Part shown: positions 44,518-55,674 of the stretch, in pieces
How the letters are laid out: each line of letters starts with the position of its first letter
Numbering within the stretch: the stretch's first letter is position 1
Source of the DNA: Cliona cf. orientalis
Lineage: Eukaryota > Porifera > Demospongiae > Clionaida > Clionaidae
DNA length: 64,000 nucleotides
Direction of reading: 5' to 3'
Assembly: GCA_963930775.1 (NCBI GenBank)
Contig: OZ005697.1
Location: 3,494,292 to 3,558,291, forward strand
Translations under genes and position numbers: made by a program
Notes under the pieces: model-generated
The model's input: the letters and a program-made list of their open reading frames with translations, nothing else
Told to the model about the DNA's origin: nothing
The model's database searches: none

Positions 44518-44628
44518 CTATAGTATACAGAACAATAATAATCCTTCATGCAATAATGTTAAATTACTATTACTGACTTACCCCTATTCTGTGTTCCAAA
44601 TGTCCGGCAATAGCTAATAAGTAGAGCC

Positions 44629-44701
44629 TAGCCTCGTCCCCAGGCCACTCCCACGTTTTGCGTGTAACATTAAAAACTGGGAGAGCCTGGGGACGAGGCT
44701 A
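44629..44701. mobile_element. 73-bp MULE-type MITE with perfect 9-bp target duplication
   Basis: TAGCCTCGTCCCCAGGC and GCCTGGGGACGAGGCTA are the ends, AGTAGAGCC is repeated on both sides (44620-44628, 44702-44710). It is little more than two terminal repeats. Confidence 0.9.
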
Positions 44702-44710
44702 AGTAGAGCC

Positions 44711-45272
44711 AAGTACATAACAAAAGTGGTGTATCTATTCATAATGCTAGCACTTAGAACCAGATCTGTGTACACTTCAACTCACCAGCTATACGTAGCT
44801 AGGTACATGCATGATATTATTATATAGGCAGCAAAAAGAACTGTTTATTCTTTACATGTTGACATAGCTGCAATGTCATGTATGTATGTTATTGGATATG
44901 ATTGCAATTGAATAATAATAGAATAAGCTTGTTTTCTTTGCTGTACTAATGCTCTATAGACTACATGTGGCATAATATTATAATTATTGCTACGATCAGA
45001 ACTGTGCGAGTACAAATAGTGATTATTATAATAGTTATCATAGACTAAGTTAACACAATGTCAACTAAAGCCTCTTAGCTTATAAGTTATTATTGTGGCT
45101 ACTATCATAGGATCCAGTCACTTGCTGTGGGGTGACTTCTTGTGATCACTAGTCATTCTCTCTCAGCTTAGCACATGCCTTGCACCCATCGATTCCCAGA
45201 TGATGCTCTTCACTGTTTCGAGGATCAATCACATTACGATCTACATGACATACAATTTTGACAAAAAATTAA
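44711..45272. other. No gene seen
   Basis: AT-rich intergenic sequence without recognisable exon or repeat. Confidence 0.35.
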
Positions 45273-46186
45273 TACCGTATTACCTCTAATTTAACGGACA
45301 CCAGAAAATTTGGCCAATGTCCGCTATAATTAGAGCACACGAAAATAATTGGCGTTTGAATTCGAAGTGTCTGATGAATTAGAACACGCTTTCACACATG
45401 CGCATTCGGTCAAATAGACGTGCGATCGAGCAGCTGCAGAGATTAAGAAAATGAGACGGTACCTGGAGTTCCCTGTTTATGGTGGGAAAGAGAACAACTC
45501 ACCTCCTTTAGTACCACCAAAGAAGCAGCTGTCCATTGCAAATTTTGCTTGAATAGTACCACGTGAGCTGTCCCTATTAGAACAATGATGTTCGGATATT
45601 AATTAGAACAACAAACATTCAAACTTTATTGACTGTCTGGTGTAATTAGAGGTAAAAATTTTTCGAAATGGTGTCCGGATAATTATAGATGTCCGTTAAG
45701 GGGCCTTGTCCAAAGTCCTTGTGGAAAAATTAACGTCATTATGACGTTAACATTTTACCCCCCTCCCCCCCTCTCTTAACGTCACAGCATTTCAGCATAG
45801 ATTCAATACTGAAACTCTGATTCTGCTCCATTTAGCCTACACAGTCAATATTCACTTGTATTCTACAGTGCTAGCTATGTCTTCATGGATTCATTGCATA
45901 CCTGTGCTTCTTTAACAGTTTCTTGCTTGCCTGTAGCGACATGCACAGTTTCAGCTAGGTAGTGCTTGATACAGCTGTCACAAAAATGCAAATTTTGACA
46001 CTGCTGGAGGTGTGTCCAGACTTGTTCAACCACAAGAATGCATAATCACAACTAAAGCTAAAATCTGCTGACAATGCAGTTGTAAAACGTCATGGACCAA
46101 GACCCCCTCCCACCCTAACGTCATAATGACGTTAATTTTTCCACAAGGACTTTGGACAAGCCCCCTAAATTAGAGGCAATATGGTA
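45273..46186. mobile_element. Outer inverted-repeat element interrupted by another
   Basis: TACCGTATTACCTCTAATTT (then AACGGACAC) at the left matches the complement of the right end only after the inner element is removed: GTCCGTTAA joins ATTAGAGGCAATATGGTA. Internal TGTCCGCTATAATTAGAGC and GTCCGGATAATTATAG repeats are typical of its subterminal parts. No transposase is present. Confidence 0.8.
45700..46164. mobile_element. 465-bp inner element inserted at TTAA
   Basis: About 50-bp terminal inverted repeats contain TTGTCCAAAGTCCTTGTGGA and TTAACGTCATTATGACGTTA, next to runs of C and G. TTAA stands at the left (45696-45699) and CTAA at the right (46165-46168), consistent with a decayed TTAA target duplication. 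It splits the right end of the element 45273-46186. Confidence 0.8.
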
Positions 46187-47170
46187 CATGTTTTTATGAT
46201 CATACTTACCAATAAACAGCTTCCTATGTCTTTTTTCTGTATTCAGGCTGTGGAGCACCTCAGAAATTGCAAATGCACTAGCTCCAACAATACAAATGCA
46301 AATGCTAGTGAAGAGTGCAGCAGCCACACCAATGTACGCCGCATGCCCACAGCATTTTTTCCCATCAGACATTATTTCGGTAAACGGAAAAAAATTATTA
46401 ACAGGACACGGAGTAGTGATTCCCAGCGTACCATTGATGAGAACTGAAGGTGTAAGCGCAAACACTGGTGTTGTGGCTGTGCTTGTGTGCACGAAGGTGC
46501 ATGCATAGTATCCCATGATGTCTGGTTGGACCCCAGTCAGTGCAATCGTCAATCAGCCCTCCCTGTATCTATAACCATGGAGCCTAATGAATCATTAGTA
46601 TAGAGCTCTGTGAGGTGTCATAGACAACTATGCTGGCTGTACTCCTAGTGGGGCTGATGGTATTGAAATTTATCAGAAAACAGCCATTTACTTGGCTATT
46701 TAATGTCATGTATTGTGCACAAGTATTCTGTGCACAAAAGGGTTGATCTATGATGCGAGATTATAATTATCTAGAAAAGGGCATGGAGAATTGAGATGGA
46801 GATAGTGACACATTGTTGACCACCATATTATTATGGCACCAGTAGTACCCCCTATCACTGCTACTGAATCTTAGTATTCCTAGCCAGTGCTGCCTAATTA
46901 ATAATGTTATTAATTTTTATTTATTTGATTCGTGGGCGTCTGATCTCTATCAAACCGTAGATACTTATCAGTACCATTCCTTCTATTCCAGAAAATTCTT
47001 CATTTCTGTTCCCGTACCAATCTATTTCAACATTGTAACTCCAATTTGGAGGTTGATATTCAACTTTACAGAGGAGATTGACCATTGTAGTTTGATTAGT
47101 TTCATAGCATTCCGATGAAGCGGCTGGAAATCTCCTGTACCAATAGCAGCATGCAGTCACCTGGTAAGCA
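46121..47170 (-). pseudogene. Decayed Ig-type receptor gene
   Basis: From high to low coordinates: an exon after CTTACCAG (47160) with WYRRFPAASSECYE, LLCKVEY and VEIDWYG (first half of an Ig domain); SDRGYYWCHNN (second half, near 46850); a further stretch QPFCAQNTC; then LTIALTGVQPDIMGYYACTF of another Ig domain and a membrane helix (YIGVAAALFTSICICIVGAS, near 46300). Stops interrupt it near 46770, 46560 and directly before LTIAL (TGA). Two Ig domains plus a membrane segment can be inferred. The right end overlaps the transposons at 45273-46186. Confidence 0.6.
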
Positions 47171-47377
47171 GAATTATGTTATTATATACTATAGTCAGTT
47201 TGTTATCATTTGCAGCATTGTTCACTTACTGTTACACTGGATACCAAAGCAAAATTGAATTATACAATAATTATTAAGTAGCTACTATTGCAAGAAGATA
47301 CTTTTGCTGTAAATATTGGGCCATTTCACTAAGTTACCTGGCTCGAACTGTTACTATTAGTGAAACATCTGTAAACA

Positions 47378-47824
47378 ATGCCTAAAGTTTTAACAATGCT
47401 GGAGCAGCACACCACTGAACAAGAGAGGAGTGAACCCAGTGAGGTGAGCCAGCAGCTGTGGTTTGTCAGCCATTGGAGTGGGCAGCCACAACTATGCCCA
47501 TAATACTCAAGTAACAACAGGGGTCCCCCAATAGATGCACACACGTGCACATACTTAAATTAGCATAATTGTGTACATACACTTGTGCATACATACTAAT
47601 TTCAGGAACAAAGAGAGTCATTTTACCAGAGGCTCCTTAAAATGATGGAGAGAACATTTCTAAAGGAGCAAGTGAAGAAGAGAGAAGAGCATCAGAAGAA
47701 GGAGCACCATCATCCGAGAGAGGAGAGGGCTGGGGGAGAGAGGGAAAAGAGATCACTCTTGAATCGCCTCAGGGGACGTCGAGATAGACCAGGACAAATT
47801 ACAGGGACAGCCCCTGCACCATAG
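47378..47824 (+). CDS. Small basic coiled-coil-like protein, two exons, 94 aa
   Basis: Exon 1 47378-47443 (MPKVLTMLEQHTTEQERSEP; donor GAG|GTGAGC), exon 2 47606-47824 (acceptor TTTCAG|GAACAA; stop TAG), phase 0. An in-frame TAA precedes the ATG. The product is rich in Glu, Lys and Arg (RLLKMMERTFLKEQVKKREE, RSLLNRLRGRRDRPG) and predicted mostly helical. No family is recognised. It could instead be the C-terminal tail of a larger protein or a repeat product. Confidence 0.4.
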
Positions 47825-48293
47825 CCAGAGAAGTAATTCTCTTCCAATTAAATTGTTTGTATCAGTGTCATGTTATGAGTTTTTGTGAAACCCTGTCAAA
47901 CATTCCATTGCACAATAATAATATTATAATATTATTATAGTGTGTGCATTATTTTTGTTTTCAAAAAATTTGTGATAACAAATCATTGTATATAGAATTA
48001 AATAATCCCTTTCAAATTGAACAATGACACGGTGAGATCATTATTGGTAACATACATGTAATTGTGCATGGGGGGTTGCCCTAGCCTTCATTCAACATTA
48101 TGCAAAAATAATTTCATGGAATGGACTAGGAATGATGTTATATAGGTTAAGTCAAGTCAATATCATGTTGATTATTGGATTTCAACATCTTGTGTGGAAG
48201 CTTAGCAAATTGCAAATCAACACAACTTATTCCTAGAGAGGTACAAATTTGTCATAACGCAGCTACAGCTAGCTATAGTTGAGTCTTCTCTGT
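47825..48293. other. Intergenic; right part duplicated at 8.6-8.9 kb
   Basis: From about 48080 it matches 8610-8890 (ATTTCAACATCTTGTGTGG block). No exon. Confidence 0.4.
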
Positions 48294-48422
48294 CTAGTTG
48301 GGCTGAGGAGTGACTCGGATGTACTTCTTGCCCTAGGGCACGTCCACCACCTTGAACTCTGAAAACAGCTTGGGGGCATCCTCAGCTGACACAGAGGGAA
48401 GGATCATGCACTCCCCACCACT
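48294..48422 (-). pseudogene. Relic of the last exon of a peroxiredoxin-6-like gene, copy 2
   Basis: After a CCCTTCAG acceptor the minus strand reads SGGECMILPSVSAEDAPKLF, SEFKVVDVP, then an in-frame TAG (48333-48335, where copy 1 has Ser), then GKKYIRVTPQPN and TAG. This is the C-terminus of a 1-Cys peroxiredoxin. Its single stop differs from the two insertions of copy 1, so the copies decayed independently. Confidence 0.7.
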
Positions 48423-48960
48423 CTGAAGGGTGCACATGGAAATTAAGAGGACAAGAGCAGGGGATAAAAAAAGTCCCGGTTACATAAAATGAAGTATCTA
48501 CCGGTATAGCATAATATTATTACATTACAGCAGTAACTACCTGTAAGACTATCGTGGGGACTGGTAATAAAGTTATAATTATTATGGCCTTCTTATTAAA
48601 TGTGTATTAAATGTATCACACAGCAGATACTGGCACATAGCTATTACACGTGCTTGAGTACCACATGGCAGGTAGTACTAGTGGTGACGTAAAGCAGGAG
48701 GGCCACACCCCCAAGCTTGAGGGCTCTGCGGAGCTAACTTACACAAAGAGCCCAACCAGACATTCAAATATTATATAGCTGTTGGTACTTTCACTAACAG
48801 ATGTCAGAAACAGATTTTGGATATTTATATCGCAAGATAAGTGTCAACTCACAGTCCAGTTAGCTGACCATGGCGTGGCCACTTTCTTGAAGGCTGTCAA
48901 CTGGAGAAAGTCTATGGCACAAAGAATCTCACTGAAATGAGTGAGGGGAAAGGAGATCAC
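48423..48960. other. No gene seen
   Basis: No exon with good splice sites is visible upstream of the peroxiredoxin-like relic. The preceding exons are not in the window. Confidence 0.35.
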
Positions 48961-49190
48961 TTTTCATCAATTTCAGTCACTTTCATGCTGTTAACATTCA
49001 TGCTTTGCATTATAGCAGGCTTCACAACAGTTACTGTACGTCCTTTTATTCACCGTCTTTTAATTATCTTCTAAGATATCATTTCACATCAATTTCAGTC
49101 ACTTTCATAATAGTGTATGCTTTGCATTATACTAGGCTTCACAACTGTCCTTTTATCCACAATTTTTTCATGAATCTGTCTTCCAAGTTA
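48961..49190. repeat. Two tandem copies of a ~115-bp unit
   Basis: Each unit contains ATCAATTTCAGTCACTTTCA and TGCTTTGCATTATA (units start near 48966 and 49087). An open frame of 82 codons across them has no recognised domain. Confidence 0.8.
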
Positions 49191-49859
49191 AGTTACAAAC
49201 AAGTCAAACAAGAAACAAGAAGCAATACTACTACACCTGAGGAGCTCAAATGATGGAATACCAGTTAGAAAGAGCAGTGATCCAACAGTAACAATCATAG
49301 TACTGTTATGGAGCTCCAGGAACTTCTAGTACTAGTTTCATGAGTTGATTTCTCCACTGAAAATGTGCACTAACATATTAAAAGTACTTAATTGCATATA
49401 TTATGTGTTAATTATTATTGCTCATAGATACACCAACATCTTAACTTTGATATAGACAGCAGTGGCTTAGGTACTAACTTAATTGTAGAAAATTTCATAA
49501 TAATAATACTATATTCCAGGTAAGTATGACAAGATACACCCCCTACCGTTTTGCAGGGATATTATCAGTATAATATTATACAATAATATTGTATACTTGA
49601 CTATTATATTTCTGCTCAAAGAAACCAGAAACCTAAAGAGCTAAAGGATGTATTGTGCTAATTAGTCACCTATCGGTAGCAATACACAGATATTGTGTGT
49701 AGTTCATCAAATAGCACTGGGTGCTTACAATTGTGAATTTTATGTCGTCAACAAATTATCCTTTGTGCATGTGAGACAAGCTAGGGTAAAACTCAACGAC
49801 TAGCTAAAGGCAAGGCTGCCAATTCATATAAGTGGTTAGTCTTAATTGTATGGAATTAC

Positions 49860-49913
49860 TAGTCTGGCGTAGCCGATTCTCAAAGGAAGAGGAGGGTCAG
49901 CTACACCAGACTA
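49860..49913. mobile_element. 54-bp hairpin MITE with 9-bp target duplication
   Basis: TAGTCTGGCGTAGCCGA is mirrored by TCAGCTACACCAGACTA. The flanks TGGAATTAC (49851-49859) and TGGAACTAC (49914-49922) differ by one base. It sits just before the truncated 5' part of the gene at 49.93-50.9 kb. Confidence 0.8.
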
Positions 49914-49930
49914 TGGAACTACATGCATGA

Positions 49931-50905
49931 ATTCCAAGTATTTTACAAACGTCTGAGGTAGTAAGAAATTGTCACCATATTGAATTCCAAAACAAGACTC
50001 AGAATCCCGTCAAGTCATTGGACATGGGATTTCTGATTAACAACAATTTAATAGCCGTTGAACAAGACATTGGAGGACATTTGAGCGTGTCTTATCCATC
50101 AAATTCTACATACTACGTTGCCTGCTATAACAGCATAGAGGTTGGTCAATTGGTAGAAGAAGGTGTTACACTTGGGCCAGTTAGAGTACACTACGAACCG
50201 GGGATTTACTCTCATGTAGTCAAGGCCGAGAAAGAGCAGTCAGGAGATTACTGTCTTCACACTGAATCACGCGAATCAACTGATTATTCTGATGGTTCAG
50301 ATGAATATCAGCTCATAGTGCGAAATGCTACCGATAGACCATGGTATTTTGCTATGTATCAGGCGTGTCCTGGATCGACTAGTGTGGCATGGCAAGTCTG
50401 CAGTCTTCCACCAAGTTTGGGTACCCCAACAACTCATCATATCAGATGGAGAATGAACTTCGGTACTTGTATTGCTGAATTCAATAGCCACGAACAAAAA
50501 TACACAAGTGTACAGTATGCGCCAGCCATATTGAATCATAGTTATGAAGTCGTATCTTTGGATGGCATTACAAGTATCTCAACTGCCGCAGTTGCTTCGG
50601 GAAAAAGAGATCATTTACTGGTCAAAAATAAAACCGACACACCTGGAACGCCCCTATCACTTGGATTCATACAAAGTGTTAATATTGTTGCCATTATAAA
50701 CGGAGTCAGTAGCAACCAGGAAGCGGTGTATGGTCTGCAGCCAACCTACCATATTGCTTGCTACCACAGTATCGGACTAGGTCAACTTGTGGATGAAGGC
50801 ATTGCTATGGGCCCAGTGGAGGTCAAGTATGACACTGGTGTTCGCACTCTAACGACTGAAATGCTCAAGGATTGTACAGGGAACTATCGACTGCAGCTGA
50901 AATAA
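49931..50905 (+). CDS. Two-domain relative of the 208-aa family, 5' end uncertain
   Basis: The frame is open from about 49931 (first in-frame ATG at 50024) to TAA at 50906-50908. It starts within the first domain: FQNKTQNPVKSLDMGFLINN, NSTYYVACYNSIEVGQLVEE, LGPVRVHYEPG. A linker (HTESRESTDYSDGSDE) leads to a complete second domain: YQLIVRNATDRPWYFAMYQ, TSVAWQVCSLPP, RWRMNFGTCIAEF, LQPTYHIACYHSIGLGQLVD, MGPVEVKYDTG. It is clearly homologous to the genes at 1377 and 52389 but much diverged, so an older paralogue. The first half of domain 1 is absent, either in an unrecognised upstream exon or lost. Confidence 0.7.
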   Translation: MPSILQTSEVVRNCHHIEFQNKTQNPVKSLDMGFLINNNLIAVEQDIGGHLSVSYPSNSTYYVACYNSIEVGQLVEEGVTLGPVRVHYEPGIYSHVVKAEKEQSGDYCLHTESRESTDYSDGSDEYQLIVRNATDRPWYFAMYQACPGSTSVAWQVCSLPPSLGTPTTHHIRWRMNFGTCIAEFNSHEQKYTSVQYAPAILNHSYEVVSLDGITSISTAAVASGKRDHLLVKNKTDTPGTPLSLGFIQSVNIVAIINGVSSNQEAVYGLQPTYHIACYHSIGLGQLVDEGIAMGPVEVKYDTGVRTLTTEMLKDCTGNYRLQLK

Positions 50906-51125
50906 CTAACCCCTCATTGATAATGAGCTAGAAGCTAGGTTATTCATAGTAGCTATTATTATCTCATTCCTTATCTTTATCTGCTCCCTTCTTAAGCCTC
51001 AGTTATTATCTCATGTTTAGTTGCATTCATGGTATTGCATCTTTGTATTATAATTTTTCTGTTCTGTTACATGTCATTTGAATATTACAGTAACATTAGC
51101 AATTCACTCATACATAATATCAATT

Positions 51126-51182
51126 GTCAGTAATGTATAGACATTTTGTATGTGACATACAAAATGTCTATACATTACTGAC
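51126..51182. repeat. 57-bp perfect palindrome with a 1-nt centre
   Basis: GTCAGTAATGTATAGACATT (then TTGTATGT) is followed after one G by its exact complement ending ACATTACTGAC. It lies about 220 bases after the stop of the two-domain gene. It could form a stable hairpin in RNA. Confidence 0.9.
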
Positions 51183-52279
51183 GATTGATATAGACACTAC
51201 TAAATTGATATAATAATTATTAGTATCTGATTCATTGTACCCTTGATCAGAGAACACACGGGTGGCCGATTATATCGTTCGTTATCATTCATCATAATAA
51301 TATTCAAGATGTACAGTGCATGCATATGGTGTGTTGCATGGGCCGGGTGTAAACAAGCGATTGAGAAGTTCAGAAAGATTTTGTGATCCAGCCATGGCAG
51401 TTGTACGTGGCCTAACTGATGCATAGTGGGCTGACATGACTGTCAACAAAATTATGGACTCACTCCACCAGTGATAAGTCATTAACTGGTTGTATATACA
51501 TGTACCCTTGCTTGCAGTTTTTGATCATGAAAATAAAATGTTGTACTTTCATTGAGGTTATTGAAGAGTACTCACACCACCAGTGATAATTCAAAATTGA
51601 TACAGTGACATCTTTCGTCAATTATGATTCATAAATATTATAGAGTGAGTACTCTTCAACAACCACAGTGAAAGTACAAGATTTTTGATCAATTTGAACT
51701 ATAAGCCAGGGTATCATATTATTATATAATATCTGCACGTGAAACATTTTTTGTCAATCATGAATTATCACTGGTGGTGTCAGTACATTTCAAGAACCAC
51801 AATGAAAGTATAACTTTTAATTTCATGATCAAAACACTATAAGCCAGCTACGGTACATGCAGTTAATAACATCCACATGCATGCAGCGCATCTAAGCTAT
51901 ACACTGGACTACAACAAGAAAGATGCAATGATCGTTTATAGACATCTGATTCCATAATAAGATCGAGTAGTGCAGCAATGATGTTTCATTTATGGCTTGA
52001 ATAGAGACGTCGACATTTCAATGAGAGTTTATTGAATACCAGTAATTCTTAATAATAATATTATGTGACCAGCTGTGTGAAAAGGGACCCTTTGTGTTTG
52101 CCATAATAATGTAGCTTATTGTAATAGTGTGTATGGATGGAGTATACAATACACGACATTGTAATAATGTACTGTAGGTGTATCCGCTCTATGTTGGTGT
52201 CTATACACTGATACAAGTATACTCACAGTGACTTCGATGGAATGATAGTGTTCTATACCAGCATGCTGACAAGATTGGC

Positions 52280-52287
52280 TATAAAAG
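52280..52287 (+). promoter_or_regulatory. TATA box upstream of gene copy B
   Basis: TATAAAAG in GGCTATAAAAGCC, 102 bases before the ATG at 52389, as in copy A. Confidence 0.6.
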
Positions 52288-52388
52288 CCACTGATATGAA
52301 ATTCTTAACTATAACTTCGGAACACTGAATCTCAGCCACCATCCAATATTATCATTAATTCTAAAATTAAGCTAGCAAGACGCTGACA

Positions 52389-53015
52389 ATGGGAGAGCAA
52401 TATCACATGACTTTGGAGAATGCTACCGATCAGCCGTGGCATTTTGGTGTCTACCAGAAGCACCCTTCATCTCCTGGTCTCACCAGCGTTGCTTGGCAGG
52501 TTCGTGGCATTCCACCTCAAACTGGAAGTGTACCATCATCATCGCAAGTATCTTGGACACTGGACTACGGTCTCTGCATTGCAAACTTCGACAAAGATGG
52601 ACGAAAGTACACGGGAAAGCAATTTGCTCCAGCAAACCTCGGCAATGTGTACAAGGTGGCTACCCTCGATGGCATTCCCAGCATTGTCACCAAACCTATT
52701 GCAACAGGAAGTTCTGACCAGATTGTTCTTAAAAACAACACTGGTCCACACGCCACTAAACTGACCATGGGCTTTACGGTTAGCAACAACATCATTGCAA
52801 TCGAGAATGATGTGGGAGGAGAGCAGGAGACAATCTACCGAGTGCATCCCACCTACTATGTCGCTTGCTATCGCAACATAGTTCTGGGTCAGCTGGTTGA
52901 CGAAGCAGTAGTCATTGGCCCAGTGGAGGTTAAGTATGAGGGTGGAAAAAATAGTGCTAAGGTTGTCGCATCAAAGGATGCGGGAGGAAATTACCGGTTG
53001 AGTGTCATTATGTGA
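52389..53015 (+). CDS. 208-aa single-exon protein, tandem family (possibly RhiA-like), copy B
   Basis: This intact frame has the same start context, length and end (YRLSVIM) as copy A. The visible differences are few: N-A-T for N-G-T near residue 12, PAN for PAY near 82, SIV for SID near 99, AIENDV for AVEDNV near 139-144 and KNS for SNS near 189-191. No signal peptide or membrane helix is present. Both copies staying open suggests that the protein is used. Function unknown. Confidence 0.85.
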   Translation: MGEQYHMTLENATDQPWHFGVYQKHPSSPGLTSVAWQVRGIPPQTGSVPSSSQVSWTLDYGLCIANFDKDGRKYTGKQFAPANLGNVYKVATLDGIPSIVTKPIATGSSDQIVLKNNTGPHATKLTMGFTVSNNIIAIENDVGGEQETIYRVHPTYYVACYRNIVLGQLVDEAVVIGPVEVKYEGGKNSAKVVASKDAGGNYRLSVIM

Positions 53016-55674
53016 ATGGTGATTCAATATCATTTCAAGAGAGCTGGTAGCTACACGGAGACTATATAACATTATACTAGCTATAGGCATAGAAACTGAT
53101 GCAATAGGATCAACAGTATAGTTTTTGATTGTACAAAATTATTATTAAGTATTGTATGCATGCAAGCTTCTTTACAATGTTGAGATTATTCCTTGCATGT
53201 GATCTCATGTATGCCTATAATAGGCTTGAGTTGCACGTGCATGGTGATCTTCACTGCATGCCTCGTACTGGCGATCATCACTACTGTTCACTTAATGGAT
53301 CAGTATATAGCATGAGTGTGTTAGTTTACTAAAACAGCTAGTATCACAATAACTATACTGAGCTCATGTAGCTATAGCTGGAATACATATCGAGAGTTAC
53401 ATTGGACTTAAAAACACATTCTCTTTTATTTTATCCAATTCTCTTTTGCAGGATTACAAATAATTTGATCTATTTCTTTAGCGGGCATGCTAAGATATCC
53501 CTCAATTATCATTTAAACAAAAATGATCACATGAAATTAGCTGAATTGCTCCAGGTTTCACTGTAGCTACTTAAACAATCATATACAGAATACAGCTGCA
53601 ATTAGCTACCTACCGCTAGCAGTTCTCAGGAGCCATGCATGTCAATGACCACGGCTGCAACATTCGGAGGTCAAAGACGCCGTTGTGAGCCTGGGTTCGA
53701 GCCCCGGCTACCTTCACAGTACAATGGTGGTATCTCGACTAAACGTGCGAAAGAGAGGATTCAAAAGGATAGTCTGGGGTTTCTTTGCACTTACCAGGCT
53801 AGTGTTTGGTAGCTAAGCCTATATCCTAGTGGACCGGGAGCCTTAAAAACAGGCTAAGAAATGTAGTGAAGTTGAGGGCAGCAATTTAACATCAAGACTC
53901 AGAACATTTCCCAACAGTTATGAGTTATTGGTTTCTACTTAGTGTGCTTTAATTAGAATCGGTCTCTAATTAAGTACCAGTGTGTGTGTATATGTGGGGG
54001 GTTATTGAATAAGATGGCCTAATGGCCATTGGCCTTAATATGGCTTTATGGCCAAATGGCCTTAAGCTAAGCCGCTTGAGTTACCATGGACTCCTTTCCC
54101 AGGTCTCTTCAAATGGGTTAAACTATCAGATCAGTTTAAAGAGTAGGTAGATACACATGCACTCCGCTGGTGCAATTAGATTCTTCCGAGATAAATAGTC
54201 TCCATAACAACGGTGTCCTGTCCAGGTACACGACAGTCGAGTCCAACTTAACATCAGTGACATGTTTAGCTATGTCTACATGACAGGCTAACGTACTCTA
54301 TTATTTAGCTACACACCTGTGATTAGATTGTACAATAATTATGAGTAAGTAACATCTTATTATAAATTTTGTGTAACTTTGAGTCCTGTCATACTATTAA
54401 GGACCATCCGGCAACTGTGCATCATGGATCGCCCACCATTTACGAGAGGGGTCAGGGGCCGCCCAGTGGGTTTCGGTTAGCAAAGGTTAGTCTGTATGGC
54501 AGAGCTAGGGTTAGTCTCCAGGGTTTATCCTTGGGGACCATATATAATCGGCACGGTGGAGCTGGAGGATCACAATTTGTGGGACCCGTGCAATGAAGGC
54601 AAGATTCAGTAGTTCAGACATGCACTGGCTATAGCTATTCAATCACAGCTGTGTAGCTAAATGGTACTATTGCGTATCAGAGTTAGAACAACACAGGCAT
54701 GTTACTGACGTTAAGTTGAACTCAACTGTCATGCACCTGGACAGCTAGGGGAACCCAGGATGCACAGTTGCCATGGATGGTCCTTAATAGTATGTCAAAG
54801 TGACACAAAATTGATAATAAGATGTTAATTACTTACTCATAATAATTGTACGATCTAATCACAGGTGTGTTGCTAAATTAATAGAGTTACCCTGTCATGT
54901 CGACACAAACATGTTATTGACGTTGAGTTAGACTTGATTGTCATGTACCTGCATGGACAGGATACCGTTGTTATGGGAACTATTTATCTCGGAAGAATCT
55001 AATTGCACCAGCATGATCAAACAAGTGCATATCTTTTCACTGATCGGATAGTTCAACATTCAATGTTAAATTTCAGTGTCAGATCAAAACTGACATAGAG
55101 TCATGAACAGCTATTCAGGCTAGCAAGACACCTGAGGACAGGCTAGAGTAGTCCATGGTACACTGTACCTTAAACAGGGAAAAATTATTGCTTGCTTACC
55201 TTAAGGCAATTTGGCCATAAAGCCACAAGGCCAAAGGCCATTAGGCCGTCTTATCCCATAACTCTGTTTTGTGTCTGACAATGTTGGCAAAATTCATTGA
55301 TTTCATGTATTTATTACGGTAGCTACCAGAAATTTGTACATGAAAAGGGTAGCTATAATGTACACACACAAGTAATCCCACTGAGTAATGAATCAACATA
55401 AGGCAACCACTTTGCACTATGCGTCTGATACCCAACTGTCCAAACTATCAGTGTACGTAGCAGTCCATATCACTGTCCCTACCCTAGAGCCACCAACATA
55501 GCACCGAATCTTCGAGTTGGCATCCTTCCTAAGGAAGGCTTCTTTGAGAAACCACAGACTATTCACCAACCAAAAGAAGGGGAGCAGGAAGAACCCGAAT
55601 ATGAAGTCCTTTTGACAGATCGCCACTTTTTTTTCTGATGAAGCTTTACCCAGGTCCATATACTGAATGTTAGG
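53016..55674. other. Duplicated intergenic sequence without a visible gene
   Basis: This matches 2004-7610 minus the copy-1 insertions. Near 53693, GGGTTCGAGCCCCGG is a tRNA-T-arm-like motif; no full tRNA could be folded around it. Confidence 0.45.

Noticed and set aside
49005-49253. 82-aa ORF as a gene
   Set aside because: It spans two tandem copies of a noncoding-looking unit with no start context, splice signals or domain.
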